Positions 17,533 through 24,657 of a stretch of DNA of 32,481 nucleotides are shown here, piece by piece (position 1 is the first letter of the stretch; each line of letters opens with the position of its first letter). This DNA comes from an uncultured Marivita sp. (GTDB taxonomy: Bacteria > Pseudomonadota > Alphaproteobacteria > Rhodobacterales > Rhodobacteraceae), in contig CANNCS010000038.1 in the NCBI GenBank assembly GCA_947503115.1, forward strand, positions 1 through 32,481, in the 5' to 3' direction. The position numbers and the translations under genes were made by a program. Below the pieces are notes generated by a model, which saw nothing but the letters and a program-made list of their open reading frames with translations, was not told the origin of the DNA and ran no database searches.

Positions 17533-18495
17533 TTAATCGCACTTTCTAATTTTAATTGGAGTAAGAATATTTTCTTCATTACCAAATCTGGAAATGTATG
17601 CTTGCGTTAATCCAAGACAATGTTTTGATTGACATATTTCTTGATGTGGGCAGTTATGAAACGAATTACGGTCAAATTCTATCCAGAAGTCGTCATCAAT
17701 TAACAGCATCGGTTGGTCGTTGACGAGGTGTTGCGCGAACTCACCGAGAAGACATTCTGGAATATTTTTAATTTCGCATTTTTTATCTGCCGCAATAGAT
17801 GACTTTATAGCTTCTATTATATGAGGCATAAGGTATTCAAGTTTTACAAGAAGAGTTTTATGGTCTCGTCCATCCATTGGGAAGAAGTTCCAGAACTCGT
17901 GGCGAACAACTTTTTGGAACTGAGCGAGGAGGTTAACAATATCTGAAAGAGCATAATAGGATTCACTTGTTATGACAGTATTTGTTATGATACGGGCTTC
18001 AATATTTGAATTTTCAATCATTTTAATACCTGTAATCATCTTATTAAACGCGCCGTCCACCTTTGTGATGTGATCATGAAGATTGGCGTTGTGGCCGGCC
18101 ACGGAAATAAAAAATTCATTTACACCGCTTTGTAATAACCGATCAAGATATGCAGGGCGGGCGAGGTGCATTCCGTGAGTTTGAATGCGAACATTGGAAA
18201 ATCCTGCAGTTCGGGCTCTCATAGCCAGTGTAGGTAAATCACGTCTAAGTGTGATTTCTGAGCCTGTCAGAATAATCCCTTCCCATTGATGAGTTGCTTC
18301 TTGGGTTCGTAATATTTTTTCGAATTCGTCGTCACTTGTCGGCCTCAACCGGTCCATGGTGCCTTCAATCATACAATGCGTGCACCGAAGATTGCATCGA
18401 AATTCCATAGTTAGAGACACGTATTTTGCGTCGTCAAATTTTGTTGCGTTGGGCGTATCGTTTTTTGGAAAAGTTAGGTTAGAGGGTTCTGGCAT
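17533..18495 (-). CDS. Radical SAM enzyme with Cys-rich C-terminus (SPASM/twitch-like)
   Basis: 320 residues. The cluster motif CNLRCTHC (C34, C38, C41) defines a radical SAM protein that binds a [4Fe-4S] cluster and cleaves S-adenosylmethionine; the GGE-like strand appears as LTGSE. The C-terminus has further cysteines C240, C248, C282, C288, C293 and C319. The C282-x5-C288-x4-C293-LGL arrangement, followed by a YxxxFGNEE-type tail, is typical of proteins with an auxiliary iron-sulphur cluster. SPASM-type relatives modify peptides, proteins or sugars. It stands alone between the cyclase pseudogene and the Kdo cassette, separated from the latter by about 210 bp. It could act in glycan modification or on a peptide; a link to the PqqD-like domain of the protease gene is only speculative. 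Substrate unknown. Confidence 0.8.
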   Translation of the reverse strand: MPEPSNLTFPKNDTPNATKFDDAKYVSLTMEFRCNLRCTHCMIEGTMDRLRPTSDDEFEKILRTQEATHQWEGIILTGSEITLRRDLPTLAMRARTAGFSNVRIQTHGMHLARPAYLDRLLQSGVNEFFISVAGHNANLHDHITKVDGAFNKMITGIKMIENSNIEARIITNTVITSESYYALSDIVNLLAQFQKVVRHEFWNFFPMDGRDHKTLLVKLEYLMPHIIEAIKSSIAADKKCEIKNIPECLLGEFAQHLVNDQPMLLIDDDFWIEFDRNSFHNCPHQEICQSKHCLGLTQAYISRFGNEENILTPIKIRKCD

Positions 18496-18625
18496 GGCGA
18501 TAACGGGCCCGTAAGTGATTCAGATAAAGATTGTTGACCTCTAGGGGAATATTGTAGCGTTTTTAGGCCGTATTTTGGATTAACCTGCAAAATTCTGGAG
18601 TCTTGCTCTGTGTGATCGAGGGAAG

Positions 18626-18639
18626 GCAATGGCCATTGC
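18626..18639. repeat. 14-bp perfect palindrome downstream of kdsA
   Basis: GCAATGGCCATTGC reads the same on both strands. As RNA it could also form an 8-bp stem (18623-18630 with 18635-18642, one G-U pair) around a GGCC loop, 60 bp after the kdsA stop. There is no T-tract, so an intrinsic terminator is doubtful. It could instead be an operator for the radical SAM gene, whose start is about 130 bp away. Confidence 0.25.
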
Positions 18640-18704
18640 TTTGCTATGTACACTGTATTTTACGCCGTTTTTGGTTTGGCGCTCTGTCTGGGCCTGTAAG
18701 AATA

Positions 18705-19529
18705 TTACAAGGTAGTTTTTCGAATAGTATCAATTTTTTTAAGCTCGTCCAGCAGTCCGGAGAGCTGAGATATGGGCAGCATGTTGGGCCCATCGGAGGG
18801 TGCGTTGTCGGGGTCTTGATGCGTTTCGATAAAAACGGCCGCACATCCCACTGCAACTGCCGCGCGCGCTAGTGATGGTACGAATTCTCGCTGTCCATCG
18901 GAAGACACTCCCTTACCTCCAGGTAGCTGGACTGAATGGGTGGCGTCAAAGACAACTGGGTAACCAGTTTGGCTCATGATCGGCAAGGCCCGCATGTCAG
19001 AGACAAGCATATTATACCCAAAACTCGTGCCGCGTTCGCAAAGTAGAATTCGATGGTTGCCGGTACTTGCAATTTTTGCAGCGACATTCGCCATGTCCCA
19101 AGGGGCCAAAAACTGACCTTTTTTTATGTTGATAGCGGCGCCAGTTTCGCCAGCGGTGATAAGAAGGTCCGTTTGTCTAGAGAGAAATGCAGGAATTTGT
19201 ATGATATCGACGATTTCGGCTGCAATAGCGCATTGGGCTGCATCGTGTACGTCTGTTAATATCGGTACCTTATATTCATTTTTAATTTTGGATAAAATTG
19301 ATAGACCTTCATCTATTCCTAATCCGCGTTGAGCATGCAGTGAGGAGCGATTTGCCTTATCGTAACTTGCTTTGAAGACCCAAGGTGTTTTGGTTAATTC
19401 AGCGGCTATGGAAATTTGATCGGCAAGCATCCGAGCATGATCAAGGCTCTCGAGTTGGCAAGGTCCTGCAATGAGCGTATATGGCTCATGATTGGAAACA
19501 GTTATATCGCCTATGTTTATAACTTTCAT
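18705..19529 (-). CDS. kdsA: 3-deoxy-8-phosphooctulonate (Kdo-8-P) synthase
   Basis: 274 residues, the usual length. Condenses phosphoenolpyruvate with arabinose-5-phosphate to Kdo-8-phosphate in the cytoplasm. Family blocks seen: VFKASYDKANRSS, GLGIDEGL, ILTDVHD, IIQIPAFLSRQTDLL, NIKKGQFLAPWDM, CERGTSFGYNMLVSDMR and FDATHSVQLPG. The N-terminal motif is AGPCQLES with a cysteine where the E. coli enzyme has asparagine, which places it in the metal-dependent class. The ATG overlaps the kdsB stop (ATGA) and is preceded by AGAAGG, so translation is coupled. It is the last gene of the kdsD-kdsB-kdsA cassette. No dedicated Kdo-8-P phosphatase is seen in the window. Confidence 0.95.
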   Translation of the reverse strand: MKVINIGDITVSNHEPYTLIAGPCQLESLDHARMLADQISIAAELTKTPWVFKASYDKANRSSLHAQRGLGIDEGLSILSKIKNEYKVPILTDVHDAAQCAIAAEIVDIIQIPAFLSRQTDLLITAGETGAAINIKKGQFLAPWDMANVAAKIASTGNHRILLCERGTSFGYNMLVSDMRALPIMSQTGYPVVFDATHSVQLPGGKGVSSDGQREFVPSLARAAVAVGCAAVFIETHQDPDNAPSDGPNMLPISQLSGLLDELKKIDTIRKTTL

Positions 19530-20311
19530 ATGATACCTTCTTCCTTTAGGATTTTTTCTATTCGGGAAACATCAATAGGATTGTTGAGCTCCCAAAAAAC
19601 ACGATTATTGGCCTCAACCGGGACGCATGTAATCTGAACGCCGTTTTCCAAAAAGCGTAATTGCTCCAATCCTTCGGCGCGTTCGAGTGGGCCTTCTTCC
19701 CAATTTTTATAAGCCCGTAATGCGTCGGGTGTATAAGCGTACACTCCAACATGATGCCAAACTTGCGGGGGTGATTGTAAATCTGCGACATATGGCAAGA
19801 CTTCTTTTGAGAAATACAACGCAGACTGATCATTTTTCATGACCACTGTTGTTCCACCAACCCTGCCCTCTTTGCGGTCAGTAATAAAGTTGGATAGCAT
19901 GTCGCTATCACATCTGAGTACTGGCGTGGCCATTTGTGCCCCGTCAGCCATCACTGCAAGAAGTGCTTCAACAAACCAATGTGGAGTTAACGGGGCATCG
20001 CCTTGCAGGTTTATCACCGTACGTGGCTCATATGCCAGCTGGGACAATCCTTCACTGCAGCGTTCTGTTCCGTTGCGCGCCTCGGCAGAAGTCATTATAA
20101 CTTCAGCCCCAAAGTGGGTCGCAACATCGGCTATGCGGGTGTCGTCTGTAAGTACATAGATGCTATCTACACCCGGCACAGTTTTGGCGGCTTCCCAAGC
20201 GCGTTGGATGAGTGTTTTTCTTTCCCCCGAGACTCCAGCCAACTCCACCAATGGTTTTCCTGGGTAGCGCGTTGAGGCATACCTGGCTGGTATGAAAATT
20301 ACGACGCTCAT
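19526..20311 (-). CDS. kdsB: CMP-Kdo synthetase (3-deoxy-manno-octulosonate cytidylyltransferase)
   Basis: 261 residues. Activates Kdo with CTP to give CMP-Kdo. Seen: the nucleotide-binding start IFIPARYASTRYPGKPL, VLTDDTRIADVA, NGTERCSEGL, NLQGDAPLTPHW, HHVGVYAYTPDALRAY and LERAEGLEQLRFLENG. The GTER and QGDAPL variants differ slightly from the GTDR and QGDEP(L) forms of enterobacterial KdsB and may mark a capsule-type (KpsU-like) copy. It overlaps kdsD upstream and kdsA downstream by 4 bp each (ATGA), making a coupled three-gene unit. Confidence 0.93.
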   Translation of the reverse strand: MSVVIFIPARYASTRYPGKPLVELAGVSGERKTLIQRAWEAAKTVPGVDSIYVLTDDTRIADVATHFGAEVIMTSAEARNGTERCSEGLSQLAYEPRTVINLQGDAPLTPHWFVEALLAVMADGAQMATPVLRCDSDMLSNFITDRKEGRVGGTTVVMKNDQSALYFSKEVLPYVADLQSPPQVWHHVGVYAYTPDALRAYKNWEEGPLERAEGLEQLRFLENGVQITCVPVEANNRVFWELNNPIDVSRIEKILKEEGII

Positions 20312-21258
20312 ATAACACCTGCGCGAAGAAGGTCATGAATGTGCACTAAGCCTAATAGTGAACCATTTTCGGTCACCATCAGTGTACTGATTTGATTTGC
20401 GTTCATTTCTGCCAATGCTTCAGTGAGTAATGCATCTGGAGCAATGCAAAATGGGTGTGGGGTTGCAACCTCGCCTGCAGTGCAATTGGTAAGACGGTCG
20501 AGATTGCGCCGGAGGTCTCCGTCTGTGATTACGCCTTTTAGTTTCCCTTGGTCTATTACCGCAGCAACGCCAAACCCCTTAGCACTCATCACGATGAGTG
20601 TTTCACCCATGGGCGTATTAGGCGTTACAGTTGGGAGAGCGTTGTCTCGATGCATAATGGCAGAGACGCGAAGCAACTGTGCTCCTAAAGCCCCGCCTGG
20701 ATGGAAGGTGGCATAGTTTTCTCTATCGAAGCCACGTTGCTTCATGAGGGCCACTGCAAGCGCATCCCCAAGCGCCATTGCTAATGTTGTTGAAGTGGTT
20801 GGTGCCATACCAATAGCGCAAGCTTCAGGTGCGGAGGGCAACTTTAATACATAAGTTGCAGCATGTGCCAATGTACTATCTGAGCGCTTGGTTATAGCAA
20901 TAATTGGTATGTCAAATCGGGTGCAATAGGCGATAATATCTGCGAGTTCACGTGTCTCCCCCGAGTTGGAAATCATAATCACGACGTCATCGCCCGTAAT
21001 CATGCCAAGATCGCCATGGCTTGCTTCTGCCGGATGCACGCATTGAGACGGTGTTCCCGTTGATGCAAGGGTGGCGGCTATTTTATTGGCGATATGTCCA
21101 GACTTACCTATTCCGGAAACTACAACCCTGCCAGGTAAACTAATGAGATGGGATACTACTGCATCAAAATCAGCAGGTAGTTCTTCCACCAGCTGATTTA
21201 AGGCGGCAGATTCTACTCTTAGGACAGTGCGGGCAATATCGGAAGGTTTTTCGGTCAT
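20308..21258 (-). CDS. kdsD: D-arabinose-5-phosphate isomerase (KdsD/KpsF)
   Basis: 316 residues with the standard layout. The SIS domain at about 30-190 (VVVSGIGKSGHIANKIA, HPAEASHGDLGMI, ISNSGETREL) is followed by two CBS motifs (about 200-316; VIDQGKLKGVITDGDLRR and STLMVTENGSLLGLVHIHDLLR). It converts ribulose-5-phosphate to arabinose-5-phosphate, the first step to Kdo. It is first in the coupled cassette kdsD-kdsB-kdsA. As there are no lipid A genes nearby and the neighbours are glycosyltransferases and mannose genes, it may be the capsule paralogue KpsF rather than the LPS copy; sequence alone does not separate these. Confidence 0.93.
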   Translation of the reverse strand: MTEKPSDIARTVLRVESAALNQLVEELPADFDAVVSHLISLPGRVVVSGIGKSGHIANKIAATLASTGTPSQCVHPAEASHGDLGMITGDDVVIMISNSGETRELADIIAYCTRFDIPIIAITKRSDSTLAHAATYVLKLPSAPEACAIGMAPTTSTTLAMALGDALAVALMKQRGFDRENYATFHPGGALGAQLLRVSAIMHRDNALPTVTPNTPMGETLIVMSAKGFGVAAVIDQGKLKGVITDGDLRRNLDRLTNCTAGEVATPHPFCIAPDALLTEALAEMNANQISTLMVTENGSLLGLVHIHDLLRAGVI

Positions 21259-21323
21259 TTCTTGGGGCTTCCGATACTAATTTGTGGAGGAGGCTGGCGA
21301 TTGCCAGAGTTATACCAAATGCT

Positions 21324-21343
21324 GCTATGTGCTATAACATAGC
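21324..21343. repeat. Inverted repeat upstream of kdsD
   Basis: Perfect 7-bp arms GCTATGT and ACATAGC around the 6-nt loop GCTATA, in the 130-bp gap between the GT2-like gene and kdsD. There is no T-tract on either side, so a terminator is unlikely. It may be an operator or an mRNA hairpin. A smaller repeat, CTGGC-GATT-GCCAG, lies at 21294-21307. Confidence 0.3.
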
Positions 21344-21388
21344 CATAGGTCGCTACGCTGCGAAGTTATGAGTAATGTGATGCACGAA

Positions 21389-22255
21389 TTAAATCTGTCG
21401 TGCACCGCCTACTGGTAGTACTGCATCAATACCTCCCCATATTTTCCAGCGTCGGCGCAACATTTGGATCGCGTTTGCATCAAGCTCAGGTCGGCCCTGT
21501 TCGGCAACGCGATGGCGAAAGAGGGCATCCCGTTTGTCGGCCTCAGTGGTCTTTGGTTCAAACTGATTTGATGCCAGCCATATACCAATTCCTTGTCTGG
21601 TCAACATGCCTGAAAGCCATACATCGTCTACGTGGAATGCTTCTGGTGGAATTTCAAATGACGTCGCGTCGAAAAATTCAGGACGAACGATCACTCCGCC
21701 ATAACCTTCAAAAATATCGGCAAAACCAGATTGAGCAATAATTCTGCGGGGTGGCTTTTGTGCCAAGTCAACATTGCCCTGCCCTGTCAAAATCTGTCGT
21801 AGCCTTGATGCACGATATGCAAAATCCCAAGTCCGTGAGCGACGCTTGTGCCGGGGACGAGAAAAGGTACTGCGTTGAGTCAGACCAGCTATGTCCCAGC
21901 CAGCCAGCGCTACAGCGCATCCAGGGTGACGCTCAGCCTCTTCTATAAGCCCTTTTGCCCAGTCAGAGCGGTAATTGCGATCATCATCACAGAAAAGGAG
22001 TTGCACATTTTCTCCGCGATAGCGTCGTGCCGCTGCAAGTACCTTTGTGGCAGGTCCATAATCCACATCTATACACTGGATATGGACGCCACTAGGCACT
22101 TTTGGTAGCGTCCCATCCCAATTGGGGAAGCGTCGATAACGTCGAGGTAAGTAAAGCTCAACCCCGTCAACACCCTTTTGAGCAACTAGAGATTCGAGTG
22201 TTGATCCTATCAGTTCAAAGCGGGGTGGAATGGAGGAGAGGGTAATTAACGTCAT
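21389..22255 (-). CDS. GT2-like glycosyltransferase (GT-A fold)
   Basis: 288 residues. The N-terminus ITLSSIPPRFELIGSTLESLVAQ resembles the nucleotide-sugar half of GT-A transferases found in capsule and O-antigen loci. The acidic cluster LLFCDDDRNY (D90-D92) is a probable metal-binding DxD site, followed by a helical region and a HVDDVWLSG block with further acidic residues. No membrane segment or signal peptide is seen, so it is probably cytoplasmic. It is on the same strand as the Kdo cassette and 130 bp upstream of it, so it may be co-transcribed. The start ATG lacks a good Shine-Dalgarno. The sugar transferred cannot be told from sequence. Confidence 0.75.
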   Translation of the reverse strand: MTLITLSSIPPRFELIGSTLESLVAQKGVDGVELYLPRRYRRFPNWDGTLPKVPSGVHIQCIDVDYGPATKVLAAARRYRGENVQLLFCDDDRNYRSDWAKGLIEEAERHPGCAVALAGWDIAGLTQRSTFSRPRHKRRSRTWDFAYRASRLRQILTGQGNVDLAQKPPRRIIAQSGFADIFEGYGGVIVRPEFFDATSFEIPPEAFHVDDVWLSGMLTRQGIGIWLASNQFEPKTTEADKRDALFRHRVAEQGRPELDANAIQMLRRRWKIWGGIDAVLPVGGARQI

Positions 22256-22373
22256 TTTGAGATAACAGACCCCTGAAAGTGGGCTGTCCCTGATCGATGC
22301 GCAGAAATCTGAGGCAAAACTGCTTCATGATCCTCACGCGACTGGCGCATTTGATATGTCGTTGTGAGGCTTT

Positions 22374-23015
22374 TCACCTTGATGCCTCATTTTCCACAAC
22401 CTCAACCGCTTGGGTTATGCCTTCAAGAAGCTTGGCATTTTTGCGCGATCTTGCACCGTAAAGCCGAGCGCTGAAGACGGCGATGATTTCAAGCACATCT
22501 CGCGCGAGGTCCTCTTCGAAACTCGTATCTTCTCCCTTGTTGAGAATAACAACCTCGACGCCTTTCGCTTCGCAAATCGCAAATACCAGCTCCGCGCCAA
22601 AACGCAGGAGCCGATCCTTGTGAGTGATAACGAGGCGGCTCACGCGATCTTCGAGGATGTCGTCAAGAAGTCGCTTCAGGCCTTTTTTGTGGTAGTTCAT
22701 GCCTGATCCGAAATCCGTGAAGATCTCATATGTCCAGCCTTGCTGGGCGCAAAACGACTCCAGAATCTGCGCTTGCCGCTTCAGATCCGGCTTTTGGTCG
22801 CGTGATGACACGCGTGCATAGGCGATTGTCTTGCGATCCGCTTGCGCCTGGACCCTATGCAACTCTGGCTGCAATCTGGCCAAGTCATATCGCCTTCGTC
22901 CACCCTTCGTCACGAGGTCGGGAACAAGCTTGCCGTTCTCATGCCAACGGCGAAGGGTAAGGGGCTGGACGCCCAAGGCCTTCGCAGCCACACTGATACT
23001 GACAAGTTTCTTCAT
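22374..23015 (-). CDS. tnpA: IS607-family serine transposase/resolvase (TnpA), without TnpB
   Basis: 213 residues. A MerR-like helix-turn-helix at the N-terminus (SVAAKALGVQPLTLRRWHENGKL, about 6-45) precedes a serine-recombinase catalytic domain. That domain has IAYARVSSRDQKPDLKRQ with catalytic Ser70, FTDFGSGMNYHKKGLKRLL, and VITHKDRLLRFG. The HTH-before-recombinase order and length are those of IS607 TnpA. IS607 elements normally carry tnpB just downstream on the same strand; here only about 120 bp separates this stop from the glycosyltransferase start, so tnpB is absent. It sits between divergently transcribed polysaccharide genes. An imperfect inverted repeat, AATTGAT (23017-23023) and ATCAATT (23042-23048), lies just upstream of the start and may be a TnpA-binding site. 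IS607 elements lack terminal inverted repeats, so the borders cannot be set. Confidence 0.88.
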   Translation of the reverse strand: MKKLVSISVAAKALGVQPLTLRRWHENGKLVPDLVTKGGRRRYDLARLQPELHRVQAQADRKTIAYARVSSRDQKPDLKRQAQILESFCAQQGWTYEIFTDFGSGMNYHKKGLKRLLDDILEDRVSRLVITHKDRLLRFGAELVFAICEAKGVEVVILNKGEDTSFEEDLARDVLEIIAVFSARLYGARSRKNAKLLEGITQAVEVVENEASR

Positions 23016-23114
23016 AAATTGATTAATAATGATACTGAATGATCAATTCAATGCGGAAACAGTTGTCCCCTGTTTGGTGCAGTCTGCAGCCTAAAGAACC
23101 ATGTCTAAATTATA

Positions 23115-23127
23115 TGTCAGTCTGACA
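23115..23127. promoter_or_regulatory. Possible operator upstream of the mannose-1-phosphate guanylyltransferase gene
   Basis: TGTCAG-T-CTGACA is a perfect 6-bp inverted repeat with a one-base centre, 103 bp before the ATG at 23230, in the gap between the transposase gene and this gene. The size and symmetry suit a dimeric regulator. No strong promoter boxes were found nearby. Confidence 0.25.
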
Positions 23128-23229
23128 ATGTATCGCTTTGGGTGGGTGACCTTCGCCTTGGAACATTCTAATACTCAGTCCGATACGAGATAATCTGGGC
23201 AGTTTGTGTCCCATCAACGCGAGTAGTGC

Positions 23230-24657
23230 ATGTCTGACCTTCCCCTTATCACCCCTGTATTGCTTTGCGGCGGTTCTGGCACAAGGCTTTGGCCCCTATC
23301 GCGCAAAAGCTACCCAAAGCAGTTTGTACAGCTCTTGGGTGAAGAAAGCTTATTTCAGGAAGCAGCGCGGCGCGTTTCAGGTGAAAATTTTTCGGCGCCT
23401 TTGGCCGTTACTGGTGATGGCTTTCGGTTTATCGTGGCAGAACAATTAGATCAGTGCGGTTTACGACCGTCTGCGATTTTGATTGAACCAGAGGGGCGCA
23501 ACACTGCGCCGGCGGCTGCCGCTGCTGCTTTGCATCTCGCAGCGCAAGATCCGCAAGCTTTGATGCTTTTAGTGCCTGCAGACCATGCAATTCCTGATGT
23601 AAAATCTTTTCAAGCCGCTGTTTTCAATGGTGCTCAAGCAGCCGTAGAGGGCCAAATTGTGACCTTTGGGGTTAAGCCCACAAGACCTGAGACAGGTTAT
23701 GGCTGGCTAGAAACTGGTCCCGAAATGTTGCTTGGTGTCAATGTGCTGGAACGTTTTGTTGAGAAACCGGACGTTGCGGAAGCAGAGGCGCTTTTCGCGG
23801 ACGATCGATATTTATGGAATGCAGGTCTGTTTCTAACGCGGGCAGACAACCTACTTGCTGCGTTCGAGGACTACGCTCCAGACATTTTGAGCGATACACG
23901 CGCAGCAATGAAAGCTGCAGAGCTAGATTTGGGTTTCTTACGGATAAATGCCCCACTTTGGGGAAAGGTCCGTGCAGAATCCATAGACTATGCTGTTATG
24001 GAGCATGCACAAAATGTGAGCGTCGTGCGCTTCAATGGTGAGTGGTCGGACCTCGGTTCGTGGGAGGCCGTTTGGCAGGAAAGCCATAGAGATTCACAAG
24101 GTAATGCAACGTCTGGGCTATCAACAATCATTGATTGCGAGGATACGCTTCTCCGCTCTGAAAGCGATGAGATCGAATTGGTAGGAATTGGGCTGAAGAA
24201 TGTGGTCGCGATTGCCATGCGCGACGCTGTGCTTGTGGCGGATCTCGCTGACAGTCAAAATGTCCGTCGTGCAGTCGATGTGCTTAAGGCGAGAGGTGCG
24301 AAACAAGCGGTACAGCTTCCTGTAGATCATCGTCCTTGGGGGTGGTTCGAGACGCTTATTCTTGCTGAGCGGTTTCAGGTGAAACGTATCCATGTCCATC
24401 CAGGCGCGTCGCTCTCTATGCAAAGCCATGTGCACCGTTCAGAGCACTGGATTGTTGTCGCTGGTACTGCCAAAGCAACAGTAGATGATGAAGTGCGTCT
24501 CCTGACTGAAAATCAGTCCGTTTATATCCCTTTGGGCGCGGTCCATCGGATGGAAAATCCAGGTAAAGTGCCAATGGTGCTGATAGAAGTTCAAACTGGC
24601 ACTTATCTTGGTGAGGACGATATTATTCGTTACGAGGATATCTACTCACGTACCTGA
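23230..24657 (+). CDS. manC: Bifunctional mannose-1-phosphate guanylyltransferase / mannose-6-phosphate isomerase
   Basis: 475 residues, the length of type II PMI/GMP enzymes. The N-terminal guanylyltransferase domain starts with LCGGSGTRLWPLSRKSYPKQF (residues 12-32) and has EPEGRNTAPAAAAAA, PADHAI, RFVEKPD and WNAGLF. The C-terminal cupin (about 365-475) has RPWGWFETL, HPGASLSMQSHVHRSEHW and IPLGAVHRMENP, the isomerase metal site. It supplies mannose-6-phosphate and GDP-mannose for surface polysaccharide. Its last 12 bp overlap the end of the convergent phosphomannomutase gene, so the two mannose genes are arranged tail to tail. An ATG with only a weak GAG upstream is the start. Confidence 0.93.
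   Translation: MSDLPLITPVLLCGGSGTRLWPLSRKSYPKQFVQLLGEESLFQEAARRVSGENFSAPLAVTGDGFRFIVAEQLDQCGLRPSAILIEPEGRNTAPAAAAAALHLAAQDPQALMLLVPADHAIPDVKSFQAAVFNGAQAAVEGQIVTFGVKPTRPETGYGWLETGPEMLLGVNVLERFVEKPDVAEAEALFADDRYLWNAGLFLTRADNLLAAFEDYAPDILSDTRAAMKAAELDLGFLRINAPLWGKVRAESIDYAVMEHAQNVSVVRFNGEWSDLGSWEAVWQESHRDSQGNATSGLSTIIDCEDTLLRSESDEIELVGIGLKNVVAIAMRDAVLVADLADSQNVRRAVDVLKARGAKQAVQLPVDHRPWGWFETLILAERFQVKRIHVHPGASLSMQSHVHRSEHWIVVAGTAKATVDDEVRLLTENQSVYIPLGAVHRMENPGKVPMVLIEVQTGTYLGEDDIIRYEDIYSRT

Noticed and set aside
22256..22373. Short frame after tnpA (about 33 codons, ending in the glycosyltransferase start) as a TnpB remnant
   Set aside because: The product shows no RuvC or zinc-finger motif and is far too short to assign.
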